Assembly: GCA_002492465.1 (NCBI GenBank)
Contig: DKYT01000019.1
Span: 1,000 to 64,999, forward strand
Length of the DNA: 64,000 nucleotides
Direction: 5' to 3'
Source: Lachnospiraceae bacterium UBA7093
GTDB lineage: Bacteria; Bacillota; Clostridia; Lachnospirales; Lachnospiraceae
Shown: positions 48,594 through 57,721 of the stretch, in pieces
Numbering within the stretch: the first letter of the stretch is position 1
How the letters are laid out: the number at the start of each line of letters is the position of its first letter
Made by a program: the position numbers and the translations under genes
The notes under the pieces: model-generated
The model's input: the letters and a program-made list of their open reading frames with translations, nothing else
The model's database searches: none
What the model was told of the DNA's origin: nothing

Positions 48594-50171
48594 ATGGAAC
48601 AAAAGAAGCTGATAGAGTTTCGTGATATCGTTAAAAATTTTGACGGACAGATCGTGCTAAAGGGGGTAAACCTGGATATTTATGAGAATGAATTTGTGAC
48701 CCTGTTAGGACCCAGTGGGTGTGGAAAGACTACGCTGCTCAGGATCCTGGGAGGCTTTCTGGATGCGGATGAGGGGAAGATTATTTTTAACGGTGAGGAG
48801 ATCAATGAGAAGCCCCCCTATAAACGGGAATTAAATACTGTTTTCCAGAAATATGCGCTGTTCCCACATATGAGTGTGTATGAAAATATTGCCTTTGGGC
48901 TTAAAATTAAAAAATTGAGCAAGGATGTAATCGACCAGAAGGTAATGAAGATGTTAAAGCTGATCGGTCTGGAAGGATTTGAAGATAAGAATCCTACGCT
49001 CTTATCCGGCGGTCAGCAGCAGCGGGTTGCAATTGCAAGGGCGCTGGTGAACGAGCCTAAGGTACTGCTTCTTGACGAGCCTCTTGCCGCATTGGACTTA
49101 AAGCTGAGACAGGAGATGCAGTATGAGCTGAAGCGGATTCAGCAGGAGGTAGGAATCACGTTTATTTTTGTGACCCATGATCAGGAAGAGGCATTGATGA
49201 TGTCGGATAAGATCGTGGTGATGAAAAACGGGGAGATTCAGCAGGTAGGTACCCCCCAGGAAATTTATAATGAACCGGCGAATCGTTATGTGGCGAATTT
49301 TATCGGTGAGAGTAACATTATTCCGGGCGTGATGGTGGAGGACTATAAGGTACGATTTGACGATATTACTTTCGACTGTGTAGATTTTGGATTTAAGGAG
49401 AATGAGCAGGTAGATGTGGTGATCCGCCCGGAAGATATTGATATTGTAGAGATAAAAAAAGGAAAAATGACCGGGGAGGTGCGCAGCATCTTATTTAAAG
49501 GCGTACATTATGAGGTTATGGTTGAAACCATACCCGGAACCCAGGTAACGGTTAACATGCAGGTGACCCGCAACCAGGATGTGACAAGCGAGGATGGGAA
49601 GGAAAAAATCAGCGCAACCAATTTTTATCTGGATCTGGAGGATGTAAAAAATTTAAATGATAAAGAGGTAGTGGCGCGCTCCAACGCTCAGGCGTGGAAC
49701 CCGGAGACAGACGATTATATTTCCATTTCCAGAATCGAATATGACGTTCGGGAAGAGGAGGGGCAATATCCTGTCAGGTTTTCCACTTCCGGGGGAACCA
49801 GCATTGAGAGAACGATTTTCGTAGTAAACCAGCCCTTTGTGAAGAACGAGAAGGCAAACGAGGCGGTTATGGCGTTTGATTTTCGAACCACAGTGGAGGA
49901 AATCAGGGAGTCTCAGGCGCTGGATACGGATATGAAGACCTGGGCGAATGCCCAGGCGTGGAAATTAAGCGATGAAAGCCAAAATGTAGATATCAGCGTA
50001 AATTATGATTTTGACCCGGAGGAGCTGACAGAAGGTACTTACAGTATTACATTTTCCACAACAGGAAGGGAATTTAAAATTCATACCACAGATTATATAG
50101 AGGAGGGTCAGGAGGTAGGGCTGACCTTTTTCCCGGAGGATATTCATGTGATGTCGAGGATGGTATTTTAA
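48594..50171 (+). CDS. potA: polyamine ABC transporter ATPase PotA with extended TOBE domain
   Basis: Energising subunit of a spermidine/putrescine importer. ATG 48594 is set by AGGAGAAGG; length 525 residues against about 350-380 for ordinary PotA. The ATPase is complete: Walker A LLGPSGCGKTTLLR, Q-loop VFQKYALFPHMSV, signature LLSGGQQQRVAIARAL, Walker B VLLLDEPLAALD and the switch His in VTHDQEEA. After the first TOBE strands (VVIRPEDIDIV), about 160 extra residues contain two related beta-rich repeats, each starting NAQAW (near 362 and 450) and passing through an FST motif. The TOBE sequence then resumes with FFPEDIHVMSRM. Confidence 0.9.
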   Translation: MEQKKLIEFRDIVKNFDGQIVLKGVNLDIYENEFVTLLGPSGCGKTTLLRILGGFLDADEGKIIFNGEEINEKPPYKRELNTVFQKYALFPHMSVYENIAFGLKIKKLSKDVIDQKVMKMLKLIGLEGFEDKNPTLLSGGQQQRVAIARALVNEPKVLLLDEPLAALDLKLRQEMQYELKRIQQEVGITFIFVTHDQEEALMMSDKIVVMKNGEIQQVGTPQEIYNEPANRYVANFIGESNIIPGVMVEDYKVRFDDITFDCVDFGFKENEQVDVVIRPEDIDIVEIKKGKMTGEVRSILFKGVHYEVMVETIPGTQVTVNMQVTRNQDVTSEDGKEKISATNFYLDLEDVKNLNDKEVVARSNAQAWNPETDDYISISRIEYDVREEEGQYPVRFSTSGGTSIERTIFVVNQPFVKNEKANEAVMAFDFRTTVEEIRESQALDTDMKTWANAQAWKLSDESQNVDISVNYDFDPEELTEGTYSITFSTTGREFKIHTTDYIEEGQEVGLTFFPEDIHVMSRMVF

Positions 50172-51020
50172 ATGAAAAAATTTTCACAGATGGCAATTCC
50201 ATATATTGTATGGGCTATGATGATGCTGGTGCTCCCCATGGCGCTGGTTGCCTTGTATTCCTTTACCCAGCCGGGGAACAGTATTGTTTCTTTTTCTGTT
50301 ACGCTGGATCATTATGTGCGGTTTTTTACAGATCAGGATTTTCTTCTGATTCTCTGGCGGTCTCTTTGGATCGCAGTAAAAACCACGGTAATCTGTCTGC
50401 TGATCGGCTATCCTGCGGCATATTATATTTCACGCTGCAAAGAGCGGCTGCAGAATGGGCTGGTGCTTTGTATTACCATTCCCATGTGGATTAATATGCT
50501 GGTAAGGACTTATGCATGGATCGGGCTTTTAAGCGAGGGAGGACTGATACAAAGGCTTTTGGGAATTCTGGGACTGGGAAACAGAGAGCTTTTATACACC
50601 GAGGGGGCAGTGCTTTTGGGAATGGTATACAATTTCCTCCCATTTATGATTTTGCAGATCCATACGGCTTTGTGTAAGATGGATTATTCTCTTTTGGAAG
50701 CCGCTGCAGATCTGGGAGCAAACCCTGCAAAGACCTTTCAGAGAGTTACATTACCCCTTTCTCTGCCTGGTGTTATCAATGGCATTACTCTGGTGTTTCT
50801 TCCCGCCGTCAGCTCCTTTTTCATCCCCAAGCTATTAGGGGGAGGGAAATATTTTCTCATCGGAAATGTGATTGAGAATCAGTTTATCACCGTAGGAGAA
50901 TGGAATTTTGGCAGCGCCATATCCATGATTATGGCGGTTGTCATGATGCTTCTTATGATGTGCGTGCATAAGGTGGAGGCGCGCAACCAGGGAGGAAGAG
51001 AGAAAGAGCAGGCAATATGA
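50172..51020 (+). CDS. potB: polyamine ABC transporter permease PotB
   Basis: A 282-residue inner-membrane permease with six helices and the EAA loop LLEAAADLGANPAKTFQRVTLPL. Start ATG 50172 abuts the potA stop (TAAATG), giving translational coupling. The residues ITIPMWINMLVRTYAW and VGEWNFGSAIS are typical of PotB. It overlaps the next gene by 4 bases. Confidence 0.94.
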   Translation: MKKFSQMAIPYIVWAMMMLVLPMALVALYSFTQPGNSIVSFSVTLDHYVRFFTDQDFLLILWRSLWIAVKTTVICLLIGYPAAYYISRCKERLQNGLVLCITIPMWINMLVRTYAWIGLLSEGGLIQRLLGILGLGNRELLYTEGAVLLGMVYNFLPFMILQIHTALCKMDYSLLEAAADLGANPAKTFQRVTLPLSLPGVINGITLVFLPAVSSFFIPKLLGGGKYFLIGNVIENQFITVGEWNFGSAISMIMAVVMMLLMMCVHKVEARNQGGREKEQAI

Positions 51021-52906
51021 AAAAAGAAAAGAATTTTATAGGAAAAATACTGGTCATTTTAGTGATTGTTTTCTTCTATCTTCCCATTTTTTATATGATT
51101 GTGTTTTCCTTTAACGAGGGGAAATCCCTGACCGGTTTTACAGGATTTTCCCTGCGCTGGTATAAGCATATGTTTGAAAAGGGAGATATGCTGGAGGCTC
51201 TGTATACTACCTTCAGCATTGCTTTGATTGCAACCTTTGTCTCTACCTTTGTGGGAACGCTTTCCGCTATCGGTTTAAGCAAGTCGAAAAAGCTGATCCG
51301 TGACCTGATGGAGCAGGTGGACAATCTGCCTATGATGAATCCGGAGATGGTGACGGCAATAGGATTTATGCTTTTGTTTATTACTTTTGGGGTAGAAAAG
51401 GGTTATATGACTATGCTTCTCGCCCATATTGCTTTTTGCATTCCCTATGTGATTCTTTCCGTTATGCCAAAGATCCGCTCTCTGGACCCCAATCTGGCGG
51501 ATGCGGCAATGGATCTGGGGGCTACGCCCTGGCAGGCGTTGGTTAAGGTTATCATACCGCAGATTACGCCGGGTATTGTAGCAGGAGCGTTGATTGCCTT
51601 TACCATGTCGGTGGATGATTTCATTATTTCCTATTTCGTCACAGGTAATGGGGTGAAGAATTTAAGTATTATGGTTTATACTATGAGCAAGCGGGTGAAT
51701 CCCAGCATCAATGCGGTTTCTACCATGATGATTCTTGTGATCTCCGTGGTATTGATTATGATCAATGTGGTACCTTTGGTCATGGCAAAAAGGCAGAAGA
51801 AAACAGGGAAAAAGAGGAAAATGCTGGTTCCGGCGGTGATGATCTGCGTCGGTATAGCAGGAGCCGCAATCTTCCTAATGTCCGGCGGCGTGCAGAAGAG
51901 TCGTCCCTTTGAAGGGCAGACACTGTATATTTATAATTGGGGGGAATATACCGGTGAAAATATTATCGCTGATTTTGAGGAGTATACCGGCGCTAAAGTA
52001 ATTATGGATTTTTTTGACTCCAATGAGCAGATGTATATTAAAGTGGCGAATGAGGAAGCCTATGATATTCTTGTGCCAAGCGATTATATGATCCAGCGGT
52101 TGATTTCCGAGGGATATTTGCAGAAACTGGACGTTTCTAAGCTGGATTGTATGGATAAGCTGACGGATGCGGTAAAGAATCTTCCTTATGATCCCCATAA
52201 TGAATATTCTGTTCCGTATTTTTGGGGAAATGTGGGAATTGTGTATGATAAAAACAAGGTGGAGCTTCAGGATTTAGAGCAGGAGGGCTACAATATCTTT
52301 TTAAATGAAAAGTATCAAGGGGATATTTACCTGTATGATTCGGAACGGGACAGCTTTATGATGGCGTTAAAGGCGTTGGGCTATTCTATGAACACAGAGG
52401 ATCGGGAAGAACTGAACCAGGCATATGAGTGGCTGGTGAAATGTGTGCAGACCATGAAGCCGGAGATAGTCACAGATGAAATCATTGACAATATGGCACA
52501 GGGAAGAAAGTCATTGGCGCTTATGTATTCCGGAGATGCCGCGTATGTTATGGTCGAGAATGAGGATATGGGATTTTATCTTCCGGAAAGTGGGACAAAT
52601 CTGTGGTCCGACGCAATGGTGATTCCCCAAAATGCAAAAAATCCGGAGCTTGCCCATGCGTTTATCAATTTTGCCAGCGATTATAACGGCGCCTATGATA
52701 ATTCCAGCTATGTGGGCTATACTTCCGCAAATCAGGAGGTTATGGAGGATCTTTCCGGTGAAGGAGGAGAATTTGAGGGAATCAGCGCATATATTCCCAG
52801 AAGCGATTATGAGCTGGACGAGGTGTTTGTTTACAACGAAAGGATCAGAAAGGATATCAGCAACCTGTGGAGCAAGGTGAAAATTGCGGCGAGCAATGCA
52901 AATTAG
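51017..52906 (+). CDS. fused polyamine permease and binding protein (PotC-PotD)
   Basis: A 629-residue fusion. Residues 1-265 are a PotC permease (six helices; EAA loop LADAAMDLGATPWQALVKVI). A further hydrophobic helix (about 275-297) anchors a PotD-type binding domain (about 305-629; LYIYNWGEYTGENIIADFEE, VPSDYMIQRLI, PYFWGNVGIVYDK, LMYSGDAAYVM). The Trp and acidic residues that line polyamine pockets (the W of IYNWGEY, the D of YSGDAA) are present. Fusing the binder to the permease removes the need for a separate lipoprotein. Overlaps potB in ATGA. Confidence 0.92.
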   Translation: MKKEKNFIGKILVILVIVFFYLPIFYMIVFSFNEGKSLTGFTGFSLRWYKHMFEKGDMLEALYTTFSIALIATFVSTFVGTLSAIGLSKSKKLIRDLMEQVDNLPMMNPEMVTAIGFMLLFITFGVEKGYMTMLLAHIAFCIPYVILSVMPKIRSLDPNLADAAMDLGATPWQALVKVIIPQITPGIVAGALIAFTMSVDDFIISYFVTGNGVKNLSIMVYTMSKRVNPSINAVSTMMILVISVVLIMINVVPLVMAKRQKKTGKKRKMLVPAVMICVGIAGAAIFLMSGGVQKSRPFEGQTLYIYNWGEYTGENIIADFEEYTGAKVIMDFFDSNEQMYIKVANEEAYDILVPSDYMIQRLISEGYLQKLDVSKLDCMDKLTDAVKNLPYDPHNEYSVPYFWGNVGIVYDKNKVELQDLEQEGYNIFLNEKYQGDIYLYDSERDSFMMALKALGYSMNTEDREELNQAYEWLVKCVQTMKPEIVTDEIIDNMAQGRKSLALMYSGDAAYVMVENEDMGFYLPESGTNLWSDAMVIPQNAKNPELAHAFINFASDYNGAYDNSSYVGYTSANQEVMEDLSGEGGEFEGISAYIPRSDYELDEVFVYNERIRKDISNLWSKVKIAASNAN

Positions 52907-52924
52907 AGTGTGAATGGAGGAAAA

Positions 52925-54109
52925 ATGGGAGAAAAAAATCTGGATTTTGATACCATAATTGACAGAAAAAATACAAATTCTTTAAAGTATGATTTTGCGG
53001 AAAAAAACGGAATGCCCGGAGATATACTGCCTCTTTGGGTGGCGGATATGGATTTCAGAATTTCCTCCTACATACAGGAGGCGGTGAAAAAACAGGCGGA
53101 GCATGGGATATTCGGTTATAGTGACGCCGGGGAAGGCTATTTTGAGGCGGTGCAGTCCTGGCTTCATAAGCATTATCATTGGCAGGTGTCAAGAGAATGG
53201 CTGGTGAATACGCCGGGAGTGGTGTTCGCCCTTGCCACTGCGGTGAAGGCGTTTACCAGTGAAGGAGAAGGAGTTTTAATTCAGCAGCCGGTTTATTACC
53301 CTTTTCAAAAAGTAATCGTTGAAAATAACAGAAAATTTTTAAATAGTCCTCTGATCTGTGATGAACGGGGGAGATACCATATGGATTTTCAGGACTTTGA
53401 GGAGAAGCTTATAAAAGAAAAGGTTAAGCTGTTTTTCCTCTGTAATCCCCATAATCCGGTGGGCAGGGTCTGGACTAGAGAAGAGCTTGAAAAAATTGGC
53501 GATTTATGTTTGAAATACCATGTAATTGTGGTTAGTGATGAGATTCACGGAGATTTTGTGTGGGAGGGGATGCATCATACCTTTGCCAGTGTAAAAGAGG
53601 AATATCAGGAAATTTCTGTAATATGTACCGCGCCAAGTAAGACCTTTAATATTGCAGGGCTGCAGGTTTCCAATATTTTTATACCCAATGCCGGTCTGCG
53701 CAGACGGTTTCGGAGACAGGTCAGCGCTTCCGGATATCATGAGTTGAATTCCGTGGGATATGCCGCCTGTGAAGCAGCGTATCGATATGGGGAAGAGTGG
53801 TATCAGGCAATGTGCCAATATGTAAAAGGCAATATTGTGTTTGCAGAAGAGTTTATTTCACAGCGCCTTCCCGGGATAAAAATGACAAAGCCGGAGGGAA
53901 CCTATCTGATCTGGCTTGATTGCAGGGGACTTGGATTGTCTGAGGAAGAACTGGAAGAATTGATCGTTCATAAGGCTGGTTTGTGGCTGGATGGGGGATC
54001 TATGTTTGGGGAGACGGGAGCAGGTTTTCAGAGGGTTAACGCTGCGTGTCCCAGGGCGACTTTGCAGAAAGCGCTGGAGAAGCTGGAACGAGCAATTGGT
54101 AGTTTGTAG
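52925..54109 (+). CDS. MalY/PatB-family PLP-dependent C-S lyase / aminotransferase
   Basis: A 394-residue fold-type I PLP enzyme; ATG 52925 is set by GGAGG (52916-52920). Landmarks are PLWVADMDFRI (MalY/PatB signature), FLCNPHNPVGRVW, VVSDEIHGDFVW and the PLP lysine in TAPSKTFNIAGLQ. Members cleave cystathionine or cysteine conjugates to homocysteine, pyruvate and ammonia, or act as aminotransferases. cysK lies about 1.4 kb downstream, which fits a sulfur amino acid role. It begins 18 bases after the polyamine transporter and may be co-transcribed. Confidence 0.9.
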   Translation: MGEKNLDFDTIIDRKNTNSLKYDFAEKNGMPGDILPLWVADMDFRISSYIQEAVKKQAEHGIFGYSDAGEGYFEAVQSWLHKHYHWQVSREWLVNTPGVVFALATAVKAFTSEGEGVLIQQPVYYPFQKVIVENNRKFLNSPLICDERGRYHMDFQDFEEKLIKEKVKLFFLCNPHNPVGRVWTREELEKIGDLCLKYHVIVVSDEIHGDFVWEGMHHTFASVKEEYQEISVICTAPSKTFNIAGLQVSNIFIPNAGLRRRFRRQVSASGYHELNSVGYAACEAAYRYGEEWYQAMCQYVKGNIVFAEEFISQRLPGIKMTKPEGTYLIWLDCRGLGLSEEELEELIVHKAGLWLDGGSMFGETGAGFQRVNAACPRATLQKALEKLERAIGSL

Positions 54110-54120
54110 GTGTGAGAGGT

Positions 54121-54160
54121 CGGAATTTCTCAATTATGAGAAATTCCGATTCGATTATAT
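54121..54160 (+). terminator. probable terminator after the MalY-type gene
   Basis: Perfect 12-bp stem CGGAATTTCTCA/TGAGAAATTCCG (54121-54132 with 54137-54148) with a 4-base loop. The tail is AT-rich (ATTCGATTATATTTT) rather than a pure T-run. Confidence 0.65.
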
Positions 54161-54204
54161 TTTAATATAGTTGCCGTAAAGTATTGAGTAAATAAGGAGT
54201 CATC

Positions 54205-55440
54205 ATGAACAGAAATTTCAGGTTCAATCTGGCAGGAAATATTGCATCAACCATGGCCGGGGTATTATATAATTTTTGCACCGGGCTGTTTATTCTTGAT
54301 ATAACCGGGAGCGCCCTTGCCATGTCGGTCTTTATGGGATATTCGATGGTTTTAGGATTGGTAGTCCAACCGTTGGCAGGGGTTTTTATTGAGAGGCGAG
54401 AAAAGGTGAAGATTATGTATATCACGGATGGGATCTTTGCTTTCACCGATTTTTTGCTGGCGGGTTTGCTTTTTTCAACCAGTGTAAGTCATATTATTAT
54501 GGTCGGGCTGTATATGAATGCGACGGTTAATACAATCATGAATGCATTATTTGAACCTGCTTCTGCAGCGTTGATGCCGATGATTGTGGAGCAGAAAAAA
54601 TTAACGAAAGCATATTCTCTGCTTTCCATGGTCGGCAATTTTGCCAATATTTTTGCGACGCTGTTTGCGGCGGTTCTGTTTTCCCTGTTTCCATATCAAT
54701 GGATACTTGTGATTAACGGATGTCTGATAGGGATATCGGCGGTGTTTGAGTACTTCATTGTCGTAAATGAAAATATTGGTTTCAATGGGGCGGAAGGAAA
54801 GAAAACCCGTTACATGTGGGATTTAAAGGAAGGCGTTGGTTACCTTAAGAATCAAAAAGTGCTGTTACAAATTTTATCCTGTGCGGTTATCATCAATTTT
54901 TTTATGAGTGGAATTTTTTCAACAACCCTGCCGTATTTGTATAATACCGCACTGGGATTGCCTGCGGTGTATCTTGCGACTATTGAAATTGCCATGTCTG
55001 TGGGGAGCATTCTGATGGCGGCGCGGCTGACAAAAATCGAGATTAAAGATAAGGGGAAAAAGATCATAAAAGGATTTTCCGTGGTTTCAGCCATATTTTC
55101 CGGTATGCTTGCATGCTATATGCTTTTTGACATTGGAAGCATCAATGTGGCGGTTTTTCACGGGATATTTGTTATGGGGGCGTTCGTTTTCGGTCTTGTG
55201 CTGGCTGTTATCCAGATTTCTACCAATATCATATATGCCTGTAATATAGAGCAAAAATATATGGGGAGGGTTATGGCGTTCAGAAAGACACTTTCAACCG
55301 CCACTATCCCATGCGCTATGATATTGTTTGGAATTTTGCTGGATTATTCCAATATAGGGCTGACATTTGCGCTGGCAGGCATCGGTGTTACAGCCGCCAC
55401 GGTCTTTGTGCATAAACAGAGGGAACTGGTGGAGCAGTAG
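54205..55440 (+). CDS. MFS transporter (multidrug/macrolide efflux-like)
   Basis: A 411-residue, twelve-helix major facilitator; ribosome site AAGGAGT. The loop 2-3 motif is weak (VVQPLAGVFIERREKVKI), as in the MefA/enterobactin-exporter branch; the first helix shows LAGNIASTMAGVLYNFCTGLFIL, where that branch has a similar N terminus. Substrate not predictable. It stands between a terminator and the cysK promoter, so it is probably monocistronic. Confidence 0.85.
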   Translation: MNRNFRFNLAGNIASTMAGVLYNFCTGLFILDITGSALAMSVFMGYSMVLGLVVQPLAGVFIERREKVKIMYITDGIFAFTDFLLAGLLFSTSVSHIIMVGLYMNATVNTIMNALFEPASAALMPMIVEQKKLTKAYSLLSMVGNFANIFATLFAAVLFSLFPYQWILVINGCLIGISAVFEYFIVVNENIGFNGAEGKKTRYMWDLKEGVGYLKNQKVLLQILSCAVIINFFMSGIFSTTLPYLYNTALGLPAVYLATIEIAMSVGSILMAARLTKIEIKDKGKKIIKGFSVVSAIFSGMLACYMLFDIGSINVAVFHGIFVMGAFVFGLVLAVIQISTNIIYACNIEQKYMGRVMAFRKTLSTATIPCAMILFGILLDYSNIGLTFALAGIGVTAATVFVHKQRELVEQ

Positions 55441-55457
55441 GAAAAAATAAAATTTCC

Positions 55458-55485
55458 TTGACAATGTGGAAAAATCTGCTATAAT
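55458..55485 (+). promoter_or_regulatory. sigma-A promoter of cysK
   Basis: TTGACA (55458-55463), 16 bases and TATAAT (55480-55485). The dyad operator begins 12 bases downstream. Confidence 0.88.
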
Positions 55486-55496
55486 TTAAAACATAC

Positions 55497-55521
55497 TATT
55501 CATACTAAAACGGTAGGAATA
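55497..55521. promoter_or_regulatory. Rrf2/CymR-type dyad operator in the cysK leader
   Basis: The dyad TATTC-N-TAC...GTA-N-GAATA spans 25 bp just downstream of the cysK transcription start. Size, symmetry and AT-rich centre resemble operators of Rrf2-family cysteine regulators (CymR). The regulator gene is not in this window. Confidence 0.55.
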
Positions 55522-55547
55522 TAAAAGTGAGTAGAGGAGGAGAAATT

Positions 55548-56480
55548 ATGAGTAAGGTAAAAGAGAGTGCATTGGAACTGATCGGAAAGACGCCGATTTT
55601 GAAATTGAATCGCTATGCCCAGAAGGCAGGAGTTAGTCAGGCTGTTATTCTTGCGAAGCTGGAGTATTTAAATCCGGCGGGATCTGTGAAAGACAGGGTA
55701 GCGCTTGCCATGGTGGAGGATGCGGAAGAAAAGGGGATCTTGAAACCGGGAGCTACGATTATTGAGCCTACCTCGGGAAATACGGGCATTGGTCTTGCCA
55801 TGGTAGCGGCGGCAAAGGGATATAAGGCAATTCTGACTTTGCCGGATACCATGAGCGTTGAACGGAGAAACCTGCTGGGCGCTTATGGGGCACAGCTGGT
55901 GCTGACGGAAGGGGCTAAAGGAATGAAGGGAGCCATCGAAAAGGCGAATGAGTTGAAAGAAACTATTCCCGGTGCTGTGATTTTGGGGCAGTTTGTGAAT
56001 CCGGCAAATCCTGAGGCGCACAGAAATACCACGGGACCTGAGATCTGGGAGCAGACGGAGGGAAAGGTAGATATTTTTGTGGCAGGAGTGGGAACCGGAG
56101 GAACCGTTACGGGAGTAGGTGAGTATCTGAAAGCGCAAAATCCCAATGTAAAGATCGTTGCAGTGGAGCCGGAAACAAGCCCGGTTTTGTCCAAGGGGAC
56201 TGCAGGGGCGCACAAGATCCAGGGAATTGGAGCAGGGTTTGTGCCTGAGATTTTGAATACGGAAATATACGATGAGATCATTGCCATAAAAAATGAGGAT
56301 GCGTTTGCGGAAGGAAAGGCGTTTGCAGTAAGCGAGGGAATTCTGGTGGGCATTTCCTCAGGGGCGGCGCTGAAGGCGGCGTCTATTCTGGCAAAGAGAC
56401 CGGAGAATGCGGGAAAAGTGATTGTTGCTCTTTTGCCTGATTCCGGGGACAGGTATCTTTCCACGCCGTTGTTTGCTTAA
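55548..56480 (+). CDS. cysK: cysteine synthase A (O-acetylserine sulfhydrylase)
   Basis: A 310-residue fold-type II PLP enzyme that makes cysteine from O-acetylserine and sulfide. ATG 55548 is set by GGAGGAG. The PLP lysine lies in NPAGSVKDRVALAM, the substrate loop is EPTSGNTGIGLAM, the phosphate-binding turn is GVGTGGTVTGVGEYL, and the end GVLVGISSGAAL-like segment (ILVGISSGAALKAA) is complete. Its leader carries a dyad operator, so control by cysteine or sulfur availability is likely. Confidence 0.96.
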   Translation: MSKVKESALELIGKTPILKLNRYAQKAGVSQAVILAKLEYLNPAGSVKDRVALAMVEDAEEKGILKPGATIIEPTSGNTGIGLAMVAAAKGYKAILTLPDTMSVERRNLLGAYGAQLVLTEGAKGMKGAIEKANELKETIPGAVILGQFVNPANPEAHRNTTGPEIWEQTEGKVDIFVAGVGTGGTVTGVGEYLKAQNPNVKIVAVEPETSPVLSKGTAGAHKIQGIGAGFVPEILNTEIYDEIIAIKNEDAFAEGKAFAVSEGILVGISSGAALKAASILAKRPENAGKVIVALLPDSGDRYLSTPLFA

Positions 56481-56516
56481 ATTGATATAAATGAATTATA
56501 GTTTGTAAAAATCACA

Positions 56517-56545
56517 TTGCGGTGTCAGCAAAAGCATGATATAGT
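56517..56545 (+). promoter_or_regulatory. sigma-A promoter of the HTH-GHKL-DUF4325 gene
   Basis: TTGCGG (56517-56522), 17 bases and TATAGT (56540-56545), 45 bases before the start codon. Confidence 0.65.
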
Positions 56546-56590
56546 TAAAATAATTCAAAATAAGTTTCAAAACAGAGGCGGTAAAGTGTC

Positions 56591-57661
56591 ATGTCACTGA
56601 CGAATAAGGCAAGAGAAAGCATAAAATGGCATATACTTGAGAAAATATACTATAGAAGCCCTGCTATTATTGCGTCAACAGCTGAAAGCTATGGCGTTTC
56701 AAGGACAACTGTAAAAAGATACCTTGATGAGATGGAGCGGGATGGAATAATAGAACGATGCGAAAATAAATCATACAAATGGCAATTAAAAGAGATAAGA
56801 AAAGCCTTTTTTGTATATTATCCTCAAGAAGTAAAGTTAGAAGAAGATAGAATTTTTGAAGTTGATGTTTTGCCTTTACTAAATGATTTGCCGGAAAGCG
56901 TTGTGAAAATTTGGAGTTATGCTTTCTGCGAAATTATGAACAATGCAATTGAGCATTCAAAAGCAGAAAAAATCAGAGTTTCTGTTAGCTCAAATGTTCT
57001 TTTTACGCATATTTTTATAACTGACGATGGCATAGGAATTTTTGAGAATATAAGAGAATATATATCAAGAACTACCAAAGCAGATATATCGTTGGATGAT
57101 GCAATGTCCATACTGTTCATAGGCAAGATGACAACAGATAAAGAAAATCATTCAGGTGAGGGTATATTTTTTACATCACGTTCAGTAGACAGATTTTACA
57201 TATTTTCATCAAACCGGATATTTGTGCATGAGGCATATGATAAAAACTCTGCTGCTGATATACGCACGATAGATAGGGACTCAAGAAAGATCATGGAAGA
57301 TGAAAAGGGAACTTTTGTAACAATGGAACTGTGGAATAATTCAAAACGGCAGTTGAAAGAGGTTTTTGACATGTTTTCATCTGATGAAAGAGGTTTTTAT
57401 AAAACACAAATACCTATAAAAAGTGCAATACCCAGCGCTTTTCCAGTTTCAAGATCTCAGGCAAGAAGATTATGTAGTGGGTTTGATAAGTTTGAGGAAA
57501 TAGAACTGGACTTTGATGGAATAGATGATGTGGGAAGAGCATTTGTACATGAAATATTTTTTGTTTTTAAATCGAAGCATCCAGAGATTGAGATAAAAAT
57601 AAAAAATGCAAATGACAATGTGCTCAGTGTGATCAATCAAGTAAAAAGTACCGTTATTTAG
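56591..57661 (+). CDS. HTH - GHKL ATPase - STAS-like (DUF4325) protein
   Basis: A 356-residue soluble protein of three modules. Residues 1-60 form a helix-turn-helix (IIASTAESYGVSRTTVKRYL, then RDGIIERC). Residues about 95-215 form a GHKL ATPase with N box CEIMNNAIEHSKAE, G1 ITDDGIGIF and a G2-like HSGEGIFFTSRSVD. No phospho-acceptor His domain precedes it, so it is not a standard kinase. Residues about 290-356 match the STAS-like DUF4325 fold (EIELDFDGIDDVGRAFVHEI). The gene is visibly AT-richer than its neighbours and stands alone with its own promoter and terminator, which suggests acquisition. Function is not known; a self-contained ATP-switched regulator is one possibility. Confidence 0.75.
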   Translation: MSLTNKARESIKWHILEKIYYRSPAIIASTAESYGVSRTTVKRYLDEMERDGIIERCENKSYKWQLKEIRKAFFVYYPQEVKLEEDRIFEVDVLPLLNDLPESVVKIWSYAFCEIMNNAIEHSKAEKIRVSVSSNVLFTHIFITDDGIGIFENIREYISRTTKADISLDDAMSILFIGKMTTDKENHSGEGIFFTSRSVDRFYIFSSNRIFVHEAYDKNSAADIRTIDRDSRKIMEDEKGTFVTMELWNNSKRQLKEVFDMFSSDERGFYKTQIPIKSAIPSAFPVSRSQARRLCSGFDKFEEIELDFDGIDDVGRAFVHEIFFVFKSKHPEIEIKIKNANDNVLSVINQVKSTVI

Positions 57662-57666
57662 TTCCG

Positions 57667-57698
57667 AATTTCAATGCCGGTTTGAAATTTCCCTTTTT
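57667..57698 (+). terminator. terminator after the DUF4325 gene
   Basis: 8-bp stem AATTTCAA/TTGAAATT (57667-57674 with 57682-57689), 7-base loop, then TCCCTTTTT. Six bases after the stop codon. Confidence 0.65.
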
Positions 57699-57721
57699 AA
57701 TCGACATACCTTCTGAAAATA

